DNA from: Streptomyces sp. CB01249
Lineage (GTDB): Bacteria; Actinomycetota; Actinomycetes; Streptomycetales; Streptomycetaceae
DNA length: 64,000 bases
Assembly (NCBI RefSeq): GCF_001905735.1
Contig: NZ_LISW01000001.1
Coordinates: forward strand, 303,947 to 367,946
Reading direction: 5' to 3'
Below, piece by piece: positions 1 through 8,419 of this stretch. Position numbers and translations under genes: made by a program. Below the pieces are notes generated by a model. The model had not been told where the DNA came from, did no database searches, and saw nothing but the letters and a program-made list of their open reading frames with translations. Numbering within the stretch: position 1 is the first letter of the stretch; every line of letters starts with the position of its first letter.

Positions 1-276
1 TCCACCCTCACCCGCCTGGACACCGCCTTCTCCCGCGACCAGCGCGCCAAGGTCTACGTACAGGACCGGATGCGCGAGCACGGCGCCAAGCTGTGGACCT
101 GGCTGCGCGACGGCGCCCACTTCTACGTGTGCGGCGACGCGGCCCGGATGGCCAAGGACGTCGACCGGGCGCTGCGGGACATCGCCGTCGCGCACGGCGG
201 GCTCGACCCGGAGGCCGCCGCCCTGTACGTGAAGCAGCTCGCCGCCGACAAGCGGTACGTGCGCGACGTCTACTGA
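1..276 (+). CDS. C-terminal end of a nitrate/sulfite reductase flavoprotein (partial)
   Basis: Only the last 91 residues are in the window and the reading frame is open to the left edge. They match the NADPH-binding end of the CysJ/cytochrome P450 reductase family: a YVQDRM segment, then [14 protein letters not shown], then the terminal KRYVRDVY that closes such proteins. In Streptomyces this is commonly the flavoprotein part of an assimilatory nitrate or sulfite reductase, which passes electrons from NAD(P)H through FAD. The molybdate transporter genes that follow on the other strand fit a molybdenum-dependent nitrate reductase, but the catalytic part lies outside the window, so the exact enzyme is inferred. 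The stop codon is 3 bases from the convergent modBC stop. Confidence 0.8.
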   Translation, partial: STLTRLDTAFSRDQRAKVYVQDRMREHGAKLWTWLRDGAHFYVCGDAARMAKDVDRALRDIAVAHGGLDPEAAALYVKQLAADKRYVRDVY

Positions 277-279
277 GGT

Positions 280-2187
280 TCAGAGCGCTACGAGCGTCAC
301 TTCGGTGGCCTTGACGCTCGTCCACACCCGCGCCCCGTCCGCGAGGGACAGCTCGGCCGCCGCCTGCGGGGTGATCTCGGCGACCAGGTCCGGCGCCTGA
401 TCCGACCCCACCAGCACCCGCAGCCTGCTTCCGCCCGCCGTGATCTCGCGCACCGTCCCCGGCCACACGTTGCGCGGGCTCCCGGCCGGCTTCTCCCGGT
501 GCACGGAGACGGCCTCGGGCGCGACGACCGCGAGCGCGGGCGTCCCGGCGGGCAGCGGGTCGGCCGCGACGAGGCGACCGCCGCCCGAGGGCTCCAGGCC
601 GTCGGCGGTGGCGGTGCCGGGCCAGGCGTTGCGGCCGAGCATCCGGGCGACCCAGGGGGAGCGCGGATGCCGCGTCACGTCGGCGGGCGGGGCGTCCTGA
701 AGCGTGCGGCCGTCCTCCAGGACGAGGACCCGGTCGGCGAGCGCGACAGCCTCCACGGGGTCGTGCGTGACGAGGAGGCAGACGCCGCCGAACCCGTCGA
801 GGTGGCGGCGCAGGGTGTGCCGGACCTGGGACCGGGTCGTCTGGTCGAGCGCGGCGAGCGGTTCGTCGAGGAGCAGCAGGCGCGGACGGGCGGCCAGCGC
901 GCGGGCCAGCGCGACGCGCTGCGCCTGGCCGCCGGAGACCTGGGCGGGGCGGCGCGAGGCCAGATGCCCGACCCCGAGCCGGTCCAGCCACTCCTGCGCG
1001 GTGCGGCGGGCCTCGGCGCGCGGTACGCCCCGGGCGCGCAGCCCGTACGCGGTGTTGGCGAGGGTGCTGAGGTGCGGGAACAGCGCGCCGTCCTGCGGGA
1101 CCCAGGCGACGCCCCGGCGGTGGGCGGGCAGAGCGGTCACGTCGGTGTCGCCCAGGAGGAGCCGGGCGTGGGCGCGCGGGGTGAGGCCGAGCAGGGCGCG
1201 CAGCAGGGTCGTCTTGCCCGCGCCGTTGGGGCCGACGACGGCGATGGTGGTCCCGGCCTCCGCGTCGAGGGTCAGCTCGTTGAAGCCGGTGACCTCGGCG
1301 TGCAGCGGCCAGCTCTCCCGTACGTCCTTCGGAGCGGGAACGGCGGGCACGTCGGCCACGGGTTCGTCGTCCGCGGCCACCTCCGGCCGCGTGCGCTCCG
1401 GCGGCGTCCCGGTCCACCGCCCCCGCAGCGCCAGCAGCACCGCCATCGCGATGACGAGCAGCAGCAGCGACACCGAGGTCGCCGCCTCCGGGCTGTCCTG
1501 GAGCAGCAGGTAGACCTGAAGCGGCAGGGTCTGCGTGGTGCCGGGGAGGTTGCCCGCGAAGGTGATGGTCGCCCCGAACTCGCCGAGCGCCCGCGCCCAG
1601 GTCAGCGCCGCGCCCGCGGCAAGACCGGGCGCCACCATCGGCAGGGTGACCGTGAAGAACACCCGTACCGGCGAAGCTCCCAGGGAGGCCGCGGTCTCCT
1701 CGTAACGGGGGCGCAGCCCGCCCAGCGCGCCCTCCAGGCTGATCACCAGGAACGGCATGGCGACGAAGGTCGCCGCGAGCACCGCGCCCGAGGTGTGGAA
1801 CGGCAGCGTGATCCCGAACCAGTCCTCCAGCCACGGCCCCAGCAGCCCCCGGCGGCCGAAGCCGAGGAGCAGGGCGACGCCGCCGACCGTGGGCGGCAGC
1901 ACCATCGGCAGCAGCACCAGCGAGCGGACGAAGACCTTGCCGGGGAAGTCGACCCGGGCGAGCAGCCAGGCCAGCGGCACCCCCAGGACGAGCGAGAGCG
2001 CCAGCGCCCAGCCGGAGACGATCAGCGACAGCGTCAGCGCCTGGGTGGTGCCCTCACTGGTGAGGTGGGTGCCCAGCTCGCCCCACGAGGTCCGGGCCAG
2101 GATGCCGGCCAGCGGCAGCAGCAGGAACGCGACGGCCAGGAGCGCGGGCAGGGCCAGCACGATCGGTGCGCGGGGGCGGCGGTTCAT
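280..2187 (-). CDS. modBC: Fused molybdate ABC transporter permease and ATPase (ModBC)
   Basis: This 635-residue protein joins the permease and the ATPase of a molybdate importer, which are usually separate. Residues about 1-255 are hydrophobic with several membrane spans and hold a permease cytoplasmic loop (EETAASLGASP near 163). A linker of about 40 residues leads to an ABC ATPase with Walker A GPNGAGKT (319-326), signature SGGQ (418-421), Walker B LLLLDEP (437-443) and a switch histidine near 475. The last 120 residues look like a TOBE oxyanion-sensing domain. The start ATG is 65 bases downstream of the modA stop, so modA-modBC form one operon delivering molybdate for molybdopterin enzymes. 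A hairpin lies between the two genes. Confidence 0.9.
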   Translation of the reverse strand: MNRRPRAPIVLALPALLAVAFLLLPLAGILARTSWGELGTHLTSEGTTQALTLSLIVSGWALALSLVLGVPLAWLLARVDFPGKVFVRSLVLLPMVLPPTVGGVALLLGFGRRGLLGPWLEDWFGITLPFHTSGAVLAATFVAMPFLVISLEGALGGLRPRYEETAASLGASPVRVFFTVTLPMVAPGLAAGAALTWARALGEFGATITFAGNLPGTTQTLPLQVYLLLQDSPEAATSVSLLLLVIAMAVLLALRGRWTGTPPERTRPEVAADDEPVADVPAVPAPKDVRESWPLHAEVTGFNELTLDAEAGTTIAVVGPNGAGKTTLLRALLGLTPRAHARLLLGDTDVTALPAHRRGVAWVPQDGALFPHLSTLANTAYGLRARGVPRAEARRTAQEWLDRLGVGHLASRRPAQVSGGQAQRVALARALAARPRLLLLDEPLAALDQTTRSQVRHTLRRHLDGFGGVCLLVTHDPVEAVALADRVLVLEDGRTLQDAPPADVTRHPRSPWVARMLGRNAWPGTATADGLEPSGGGRLVAADPLPAGTPALAVVAPEAVSVHREKPAGSPRNVWPGTVREITAGGSRLRVLVGSDQAPDLVAEITPQAAAELSLADGARVWTSVKATEVTLVAL

Positions 2188-2212
2188 CGGGTTCCCTGGT
2201 GATGGAGAAACG

Positions 2213-2245
2213 GAGGGCCCGGCCCCTTGCCGGAGCCGGGCCCTC
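2213..2245 (-). terminator. Hairpin between modA and modBC (attenuator or partial terminator)
   Basis: An 11-bp perfect stem (GAGGGCCCGGC pairing with GCCGGGCCCTC) with an 11-base loop sits in the 65-base gap between modA and modBC. No U-tract follows. Such hairpins in binding-protein-dependent transporter operons often lower expression of the membrane and ATPase genes relative to the binding protein; that role is inferred here. Confidence 0.55.
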
Positions 2246-2252
2246 GCCTACG

Positions 2253-3071
2253 TTACGGCTGCTGGAAGCCCGCGTCGGCCAGGATCTTCTGCGCCTCGGG
2301 AGTCGAGAGCCACTTCACGAACGCCTCGGCCGCCGCGCTGTGCTTGCTGCTCTTCAGCGTCGCCGCCGGGTACGAGGCGACGGCGTTCTGCTCGTCCGGG
2401 ATGTCGACCGAGTCGACCTTGCCCGCGGCGGCGGAGACGTCCGTCTTGTAGACGAGCCCGGCGTCCGCCTCGCCCAGCTGGACCTTGCTGAGCACCGCGC
2501 GCACGTTGGGCTCCTGCGAGACCGGCTTCACGGTGATCTTCTGGGCGTCCAGGATCTGCTTGCTGTACCGGCCCACCGGCACCTCGGGCGCGGCCAGGAC
2601 CACCTTCAGCTTGGTGTCGGCCAGGTCCTTGAGGTTCTCGACCTTCTCCGGGTTGCCCTTGCCGGTGGCGATGACGAGACGGTTCTTCGCGATGACCGTG
2701 GGCGTGCCGGTGTCCGACTTCAGGCCGTCCATCGTCTTCGTGTCCGCGGTGACCAGCGCGTCGGCGGGGGCGCCCTGCTTGACCTGCGCGGCCAGCTCCT
2801 GCGACCCGGCGAAGGAGAACGTCACCTTCGTCCCCGGGTGCTCCTTCTCGTACGCCGCGCCCGCCTCCTTGAACACATCGGTGAGGGAGGCGGCGGCGAG
2901 GACGGTGAGGTCGGCGGCGGGCGCGCCGGAGGCGGACGCGGAGGCGCTGGAGCCGGTGGACGCGTCCTTCGTGTCGTCGTCGCTGCCGCACGCGGTCAGG
3001 GGCGTGAGCAGGCCCACGACGACGAGAGCCGCCGCGGCGCGTCGACGGGTGAGGGCGGGGGTGAAGGACAT
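2253..3071 (-). CDS. modA: Molybdate-binding lipoprotein ModA
   Basis: This is the solute-binding component of the molybdate importer. The chosen ATG gives 272 residues and is preceded by AAGGAG ten bases upstream; a longer frame from 3182 lacks such a site. The N-terminus is a lipoprotein signal with three arginines, a hydrophobic stretch and lipobox LTAC (Cys28), so the protein should be anchored outside the membrane. A Ser/Ala-rich linker is followed by the ModA fold beginning LTVLAAASLTDVF, with TFSFAGSQELAAQ as the second oxyanion-contacting segment. It is the first gene of the modA-modBC operon. Regulation probably acts through the palindromes upstream of its promoter. Confidence 0.92.
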   Translation of the reverse strand: MSFTPALTRRRAAAALVVVGLLTPLTACGSDDDTKDASTGSSASASASGAPAADLTVLAAASLTDVFKEAGAAYEKEHPGTKVTFSFAGSQELAAQVKQGAPADALVTADTKTMDGLKSDTGTPTVIAKNRLVIATGKGNPEKVENLKDLADTKLKVVLAAPEVPVGRYSKQILDAQKITVKPVSQEPNVRAVLSKVQLGEADAGLVYKTDVSAAAGKVDSVDIPDEQNAVASYPAATLKSSKHSAAAEAFVKWLSTPEAQKILADAGFQQP

Positions 3072-3158
3072 GAGAGCGGGGCTCCTTGGGAAAGCGTGAG
3101 GCCGATGCCGCCGGGCCGGTGAGCGGACCACCCGGTGACGGGAGACAGCATGTGCCAA

Positions 3159-3225
3159 AGAATAGGTGTTGTGGGGTGGCATTTACATATGTCCATGCGA
3201 AAACACATCGCAGATGCGCATATGC
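3159..3225 (-). promoter_or_regulatory. Candidate modA promoter with two CATATG palindromes
   Basis: Reading toward modA, a -10-like TATTCT lies at 3164-3159. Just upstream are two perfect 8-bp palindromes, ACATATGT (3185-3192) and GCATATGC (3218-3225), with centres 33 bp apart, about three helical turns. The first overlaps the expected -35 position. The arrangement suggests a dimeric regulator controlling molybdate uptake. No modE-like gene is present in the window, so the regulator is unknown. Confidence 0.45.
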
Positions 3226-3350
3226 CTGGAGGAAGGTCCGAGCCGCGCGCGGGGGCCGCGGGCCGTGGGCGGTCCGGCGCCGGGCTCCGTTGTCAGTGCC
3301 CCCACCTACTGTGAGGACGTCGCTTGGGGAGCCTCGCAGAAGGAGCAGCA

Positions 3351-4409
3351 GTGCCTGCCAACAAGATCCAGCACAAGGTGAATCACGTCGCGCTCGTCGT
3401 GGACTGCTCGGGCTCCATGCGCCCGCACCAGGGGCAGCTCGTGCGCGTCGTCGACGAGTTCGTGGCCGGTCTGAAGGCCGAGTCGGACAGCCTCGGACAC
3501 GAGACCCGGATCAGCCTCTACTCCTTCGACCACCGGGTGGAGAACCTGGTCTGGGACATGGACGTGAAGCACCTGCCGTCCATGCGGGGCCTGTACCACG
3601 TGAACAACGGCGCGACGGCCCTCATCGAGGCCTCCCTGAAGTCCCTGGACGACCTGGGCCACATCTGGGAGGAGTACGGCGAGCACAGCTTCCTCCAGAT
3701 CGTGGTGACGGACGGCGAGGAGAACGCCTCCGGCGGCGACCGCAGGCACGACGGGGACATGTCGATCCTCGGCCCGTGGCTCGACCGCATCTCGGCGAAG
3801 ATGGGCGGCCTCCCGGGCCACTGGACGTCAGCGATCCTCGTCCCCAACTCCCTGGCCAAGCGCACCGCGCAGAACTACGGCTTCCCGGCCGGCAACATCG
3901 CGATCTGGGACGCCGATTCGAAGGAGGGCGTCGAGGAGGCGATCGGCACCGTCCGCGCCGCCGCCACCAGCTTCCTGCGCGGCCGCGAGCAGGGCGTGCG
4001 CGGCACGAAGAACCTCTTCGCGGTCGGCCAGGACATATCCGTGGACGACGTCCGGGCCAGTCTCGAACCGGTCCCGGCCGACAAGTACCGGCTCCTGAAG
4101 GTCGACAAGGAGGTCGAGATCCGCTCCTTCGTGGACTCGCACCCGGGCGTCACGTACGAGCGCGGCTCCTGCTACTACCAGTTGGGCGCCCGCGTCCAGG
4201 TGCAGCCCGACAAGGAGGTCATCGTCGTGGAGAAGGACACCGACCGCGCCTACTCGGGCGACGCGGCCCGCAACCTGCTGTTCGGCTCGGGCGTCCGCGG
4301 AACGGTGTCCGTGAAGGCGGGGAACAACCCCGACCTGGAGGTGTACGTGCAGAGCCGCTCGGTCAACCGGAAGCTCAAGCCGAAGACCCGCCTGCTGATC
4401 ATGCTCTGA
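3351..4409 (+). CDS. von Willebrand factor type A domain protein
   Basis: The GTG at 3351 is chosen because AAGGAG lies five bases upstream; an in-frame TTG at 3324 has no ribosome site. The 352-residue product has a vWA domain from about residue 12, with the metal-binding MIDAS motif DCSGSM (DxSxS), a later threonine in NNGATAL and the aspartate in VVTDGEE. The remaining 150 residues are mixed alpha/beta and unfamiliar to me. There is no signal peptide or membrane segment, so it is probably cytoplasmic, and the vWA domain suggests metal-dependent protein binding. It stands alone between the mod operon and the cobalamin genes and no partner such as a MoxR ATPase is nearby. The function is unknown. 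Confidence 0.8.
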   Translation: MPANKIQHKVNHVALVVDCSGSMRPHQGQLVRVVDEFVAGLKAESDSLGHETRISLYSFDHRVENLVWDMDVKHLPSMRGLYHVNNGATALIEASLKSLDDLGHIWEEYGEHSFLQIVVTDGEENASGGDRRHDGDMSILGPWLDRISAKMGGLPGHWTSAILVPNSLAKRTAQNYGFPAGNIAIWDADSKEGVEEAIGTVRAAATSFLRGREQGVRGTKNLFAVGQDISVDDVRASLEPVPADKYRLLKVDKEVEIRSFVDSHPGVTYERGSCYYQLGARVQVQPDKEVIVVEKDTDRAYSGDAARNLLFGSGVRGTVSVKAGNNPDLEVYVQSRSVNRKLKPKTRLLIML

Positions 4410-4410
4410 C

Positions 4411-4443
4411 GGCTCCGGCCGCTCGGGGGACGCTCCCGGAGCC
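4411..4443 (+). terminator. Hairpin after the vWA gene
   Basis: GGCTCCGG pairs with CCGGAGCC across a 17-base loop, starting two bases after the vWA stop codon. There is no U-tract, as is usual for Streptomyces terminators. The short stem and long loop keep confidence moderate. Confidence 0.4.
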
Positions 4444-4517
4444 GGGCGCCCGGGACCCGTCCGGAACCGGCCAGTAGAGTTCGGGAGCGTCAGCCCCCGA
4501 AACCCGAGGTACCGTCC

Positions 4518-5780
4518 GTGACCCCCCAGCCCCCCGAGCACCCGCTCCCACCTGCAGTGACCGTGGTCGGGATCGGAGCCGACGGATGGGCGGGCCTGCC
4601 CGAGGCGGCCCGCGCGGAGCTGGCGGCCGCCCAGGTCCTCATCGGCGCCGGACGCCAGCTGGACCTGCTCCCGCCCCGGTGCGCGGGCACCCGGGTCCCC
4701 TGGCCCTCGCCCCTGCGCCCCGCCGTCCCCGGCCTGCTCGCCGCGCACGCGGGCAGCCGCATCGCCGTCCTGGCCAGCGGCGACCCCATGTTCTACGGGA
4801 TCGGCCGGGCCCTCACCGAGGTCCTGGGCCCGGACCGGCTGCACGTCCTGCCGCACCCCTCGTCCGTCTCCTACGCCTGCGCCCGGATCGGCTGGCCGCT
4901 GGAGGACACCGAGGTCGTCACCCTCGTCGGCCGCCCCGCCGCCCGGCTCGCCGCCGCCCTCCACGAAGGACGCCGCATCCTCGTCCTCAGCGCCGACGCC
5001 ACCACCCCGGCCACCGTCGCCGCACTGCTGCGCGACCACGGCTTCGGGCCCAGCCGCATGCGGGTCCTGGAACAGCTCGGCGGCGAGGACGAGGCGTGCG
5101 CCGAGGGCACGGCGGACGGCTGGGACCACCCGGCGGGGGACCCGCTCAACGTCGTCGCCGTCGAGTGCCGGAGGGCGCCGGGGGTGCTGCGCCTCGGCGC
5201 CGTACCGGGCCTGCCGGACGAGGCGTACGCACACGACGGGCAGCTGACGAAGCGTCACGTCCGGGCCGTCACCCTCGGCGTGCTCGCCCCCGCCCCCGGT
5301 GAACTCCTCTGGGACATCGGCGGCGGCTCCGGCTCCATCGCGATCGAGTGGATGCGCGTCCACCCCTCCTGCCGGGCCGTCACCGTCGAACGCGACCCCG
5401 TCCGCGCCGCGCGCATCGCGGAGAACGCCGACCGCCTCGGTGTGCCCGGCCTCCGCGTCGTCACCGGCCGCGCGCCCGACTGCCTGGACCAACTGCCCAC
5501 CCCGGACGCCGTGTTCATCGGCGGCGGCCTCACCGCGCCGGGGCTCCTCGACACCTGCCTCGCCGCGCTCCCGCCCGGCGGCCGGCTGGTCGCCAACACG
5601 GTCACGCTGGAATCCGAGGCGCTGCTCGCCGCCCGGCACAAGGAGCACGGCGGGGAGCTGACGCGCCTCGCCGTGTCGCACGCCGTGCCCGTCGGCACAT
5701 TCACCGGCTGGCGCCAGGCCATGCCCGTCACCCAGTGGTCCGTACGCAAGGCCACGCAACTCCCTGGAGACGACAGATGA
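4518..5780 (+). CDS. cobL: Precorrin-6Y C5,15-methyltransferase (decarboxylating) CobL
   Basis: CobL adds two methyl groups (C5 and C15) to precorrin-6B and removes the acetate carboxyl on ring C in aerobic cobalamin synthesis. The 420-residue protein shows both halves of the fused enzyme. The N-terminal tetrapyrrole methylase has SGDPMFYGIG near residues 87-96, and the C-terminal CbiT-like Rossmann methyltransferase has the SAM-binding DIGGGSGS (266-273). The start is a GTG with only a weak ribosome site, so the true start may be slightly different. It overlaps cobM by ATGA (5777-5780), so the two are translationally coupled. Confidence 0.92.
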   Translation: MTPQPPEHPLPPAVTVVGIGADGWAGLPEAARAELAAAQVLIGAGRQLDLLPPRCAGTRVPWPSPLRPAVPGLLAAHAGSRIAVLASGDPMFYGIGRALTEVLGPDRLHVLPHPSSVSYACARIGWPLEDTEVVTLVGRPAARLAAALHEGRRILVLSADATTPATVAALLRDHGFGPSRMRVLEQLGGEDEACAEGTADGWDHPAGDPLNVVAVECRRAPGVLRLGAVPGLPDEAYAHDGQLTKRHVRAVTLGVLAPAPGELLWDIGGGSGSIAIEWMRVHPSCRAVTVERDPVRAARIAENADRLGVPGLRVVTGRAPDCLDQLPTPDAVFIGGGLTAPGLLDTCLAALPPGGRLVANTVTLESEALLAARHKEHGGELTRLAVSHAVPVGTFTGWRQAMPVTQWSVRKATQLPGDDR

Positions 5781-6526
5781 CCGTGTACTTCATCGGCGCG
5801 GGCCCCGGCGCCGCCGACCTGATCACGGTGCGCGGCGCCCGCACGCTCGCCGCCTGCCGGGTGTGCCTGTACGCGGGCAGCCTGGTGCCCCGCCAACTCC
5901 TGGCCGAGTGCCCGGACGACGCCCGCCTGGTGGACACCGCGCAGCTCGACATCGACGCGATCACCGCCGAACTCGTCGCCGCGCACCGGGCCGGCCACGA
6001 CGTGGCGCGGCTGCACTCCGGCGACCCGTCGGTGTTCAGCGCGGTCAACGAGCAGATGCGCCGTCTGGACGAGGCGGGCGTGCCGTACGAAGTGGTCCCG
6101 GGCGTGCCCGCGTTCGCGGCCGCGGCGGCCGCCCTCAAGCGCGAGCTGACCGTGCCGACCGTGGGCCAGACCGTCATCCTGACCCGGATCGCGCAGCGCG
6201 CCACCGCCATGCCGGAGGGCGAGGACCTGGCGACGCTCGGCCGCAGCGGCGCCCTGATCGTCCTGCACCTGGCCGCCCGTTACGTGGACCGCGTCGTCGA
6301 GGAGCTGCTGCCGCACTACGGCGCGGACTGCCCGGCCGCCGTCGTCGCGATGGCCTCACGCCCCGACGAACTCGTCCTGCGCGGCACCCTGGACGACATC
6401 GCCGCACAGGTGAAGGACGCGGGAGTCATCCGTACCGCCGTGATCATGGTCGGCCGCACCCTGGGCGCCGAGCAGTTCCACGACAGCCACCTCTACTCCC
6501 CGGCCCGCGACCGCCACACCTGCTGA
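5777..6526 (+). CDS. cobM: Precorrin-4 C11-methyltransferase CobM
   Basis: CobM transfers a methyl group from SAM to C11 of precorrin-4 in corrin ring synthesis. The 249-residue protein has the class III tetrapyrrole methylase layout: glycine-rich IGAGPGAADL at the N-terminus, HSGDPSVF (80-87), VVPGVPAF, and the TRIAQRA segment that distinguishes CobM/CbiF. The ATG at 5777 overlaps the cobL stop as ATGA; a longer open frame upstream merely runs through cobL. It ends 16 bases before the convergent cbiD gene, and that gap contains the palindrome CCGCCCGGGCGG. Confidence 0.93.
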   Translation: MTVYFIGAGPGAADLITVRGARTLAACRVCLYAGSLVPRQLLAECPDDARLVDTAQLDIDAITAELVAAHRAGHDVARLHSGDPSVFSAVNEQMRRLDEAGVPYEVVPGVPAFAAAAAALKRELTVPTVGQTVILTRIAQRATAMPEGEDLATLGRSGALIVLHLAARYVDRVVEELLPHYGADCPAAVVAMASRPDELVLRGTLDDIAAQVKDAGVIRTAVIMVGRTLGAEQFHDSHLYSPARDRHTC

Positions 6527-6542
6527 GCCCCGCCCGGGCGGG

Positions 6543-7658
6543 TCAGCGCACGGAGCTGCGCCCCACCACCGTGCCCGCCCGGTCGACGCAGATCACGTTC
6601 ACGGCCACCGGCGCCCCCCGCAGCACCGACAGCGCCTGGTCCCGCGCGGCCACGGCCACCAGATCGCCCAGCGGCACCCCGCGTGCCTGGCACAGCTGAA
6701 GCGCGGCGAGCCCGGTGTTGGCGACGGCGATCTCGGCGGCCAGGGCCTCGTCGGCGCCGCCGTGCCGGGCGAGCTCCGCCAGGTGCGCCTTGTCGACCTG
6801 GGAGCGCCCCGAGTGCAGGTCCAGATGGCCGGCGGCGAGCTTCGACAGCTTGGCGAACCCGCCGCAGATCGTGAGCCGCTCCACCGGGTGGCGGCGTACG
6901 TATTTCAGTACCGCGCCCGCGAAGTCGCCCATGTCCAGCAGCGCGATCTCCGGCAGCCCGTACTCGGCGACCACCGTCTTCTCCGAGGTGGACCCCGTGC
7001 ACCCGGCGACATGGGTGTGCCCGGCCGCGCGCGCCACGTCCACACCGCGCCGGATCGAGTCGATCCACGCCGAGCAGGAGTACGGCACCACGACCCCGGT
7101 CGTGCCGAGGATCGACAGACCGCCCAGGATGCCGAGGCGCGGGTTCCAGGTGGAGCGGGCGATCTCCTCGCCGTGGTCCACGCCGATCGTCACCTCGACG
7201 TCCCCGGACCCGCCGTGCGCCGCCGCGACCTTCGCGATGTGGTCCCGGATCATCTGGCGCGGCACCGGGTTGACCGCCGGTTCGCCGACGTCCAGCGGCA
7301 GCCCCGGCAGCGTCACCGTGCCGACGCCGGGGCCCGCCCGGAACACCACGCCCGAGCCCGGCGGCAGCGCCCGCACGCTCGCCCGCACGAGGGCGCCGTG
7401 CGTCACATCGGGGTCGTCGCCCGCGTCCTTCACCACGCCCGCCGTCGCCCGCCCGTCGCCCAGCTCCTCCACGGCGAGCGCGAACGCCGGGGTCTGGCCC
7501 CGGGGCAGGGTGATGGTCACCGGGTCCGGGAAGTCGCCGCTCAGCAGCGCCGTGTACGCGGCCGCCGTGGCGGCCGTCGCGCAGGCGCCGGTCGTCCAGC
7601 CGGGCCGCAGACCGGTGTGCTTGAGTTGGGCGCCGCGCCCGCCTTTCGCCTCACTCAT
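6543..7658 (-). CDS. cbiD: Cobalt-precorrin-5B C1-methyltransferase CbiD
   Basis: CbiD methylates C1 and aids loss of the C20 fragment; it belongs to the oxygen-independent branch of cobalamin synthesis and is not related to the aerobic CobF. The 371-residue protein carries the family hallmarks: [13 protein letters not shown] near residues 18-30, NPVPRQMI in the middle, a conserved [14 protein letters not shown] segment, and [15 protein letters not shown]. Finding it beside the oxygen-dependent CobG suggests that it replaces CobF in this organism, as in other actinomycetes (inference). Its start codon is only two bases from the start of cobK on the other strand, so it has no room for a normal leader and may be translated from a leaderless transcript. 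Confidence 0.92.
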   Translation of the reverse strand: MSEAKGGRGAQLKHTGLRPGWTTGACATAATAAAYTALLSGDFPDPVTITLPRGQTPAFALAVEELGDGRATAGVVKDAGDDPDVTHGALVRASVRALPPGSGVVFRAGPGVGTVTLPGLPLDVGEPAVNPVPRQMIRDHIAKVAAAHGGSGDVEVTIGVDHGEEIARSTWNPRLGILGGLSILGTTGVVVPYSCSAWIDSIRRGVDVARAAGHTHVAGCTGSTSEKTVVAEYGLPEIALLDMGDFAGAVLKYVRRHPVERLTICGGFAKLSKLAAGHLDLHSGRSQVDKAHLAELARHGGADEALAAEIAVANTGLAALQLCQARGVPLGDLVAVAARDQALSVLRGAPVAVNVICVDRAGTVVGRSSVR

Positions 7659-7660
7659 GG

Positions 7661-8419
7661 ATGGTCCCTGTGCACGTACTGATTCTGGGCGGGACGACGG
7701 AGGCCCGCCGCCTCGCCGAGCTGCTGGTGGCGGAGCTGCCCGCCGGAAGCAGGGTCACCAGCTCCCTGGCCGGGCGGGTGGCCCGGCCGAAGCTGCCGCC
7801 GGGGGAGGTCCGGGTGGGGGGCTTCGGCGGGGCCGACGGGCTCGCGGACTGGCTCCGCTCGCACCGGGTGCACGCGCTCATCGACGCCACCCATCCTTTC
7901 GCCGGGACGATCACCTTCAACGCGGCCGCCGCGGCCGCCGCCGCCCATGTTCCCCTGCTCATGCTGCGACGGCCCGGCTGGGTGCCCGGTCCGGGCGACG
8001 ACTGGCACCCGGTCGGCTCCCTGGCCGAGGCGGCCGAGGCGCTGCCCGCACTGGGGCGGCGGGTGTTCCTCACCACTGGGCGGATGGGGCTCGCCGCCTT
8101 CGCGGGCCTGGACGAGCTGTGGTTCCTGATGCGGTCCGTGGACGCCCCGGAACCGCCGTACCCGGCCCGGATGGAGACCCTGCTCGACCGGGGCCCCTTC
8201 ACCCTGGAGGGCGAGCGCGAGCTGATCCGCCGCCACCGCGTCGACGTCCTCGTCACCAAGGACAGCGGCGGCGCCGCGACCGCCCCCAAGCTGACCGCCG
8301 CCCGCGAGGCGTCGATCCCCGTGGTCGTGGTCCGCCGGCCACCGGTCCCGGAAGGAGGCGCGGTGGCCGGCACCCCGGAGGAGGCCCTGGCCTGGCTGAC
8401 GGATCAGTCCTCCGGGTAG
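7661..8419 (+). CDS. cobK: Precorrin-6A reductase CobK
   Basis: CobK reduces the macrocycle of precorrin-6A with NADPH to precorrin-6B, the substrate of CobL. The product has 252 residues with ILGGTTEAR (8-16) for nucleotide binding, IDATHPFA in the first domain, and VTKDSGG plus VVVVRRPP in the second, all typical of CobK/CbiJ. The start could be this ATG or the GTG nine bases later (7670). The gene starts back to back with cbiD with two bases between start codons, and its last 16 bases overlap the convergent cobIJ gene. Confidence 0.92.
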   Translation: MVPVHVLILGGTTEARRLAELLVAELPAGSRVTSSLAGRVARPKLPPGEVRVGGFGGADGLADWLRSHRVHALIDATHPFAGTITFNAAAAAAAAHVPLLMLRRPGWVPGPGDDWHPVGSLAEAAEALPALGRRVFLTTGRMGLAAFAGLDELWFLMRSVDAPEPPYPARMETLLDRGPFTLEGERELIRRHRVDVLVTKDSGGAATAPKLTAAREASIPVVVVRRPPVPEGGAVAGTPEEALAWLTDQSSG

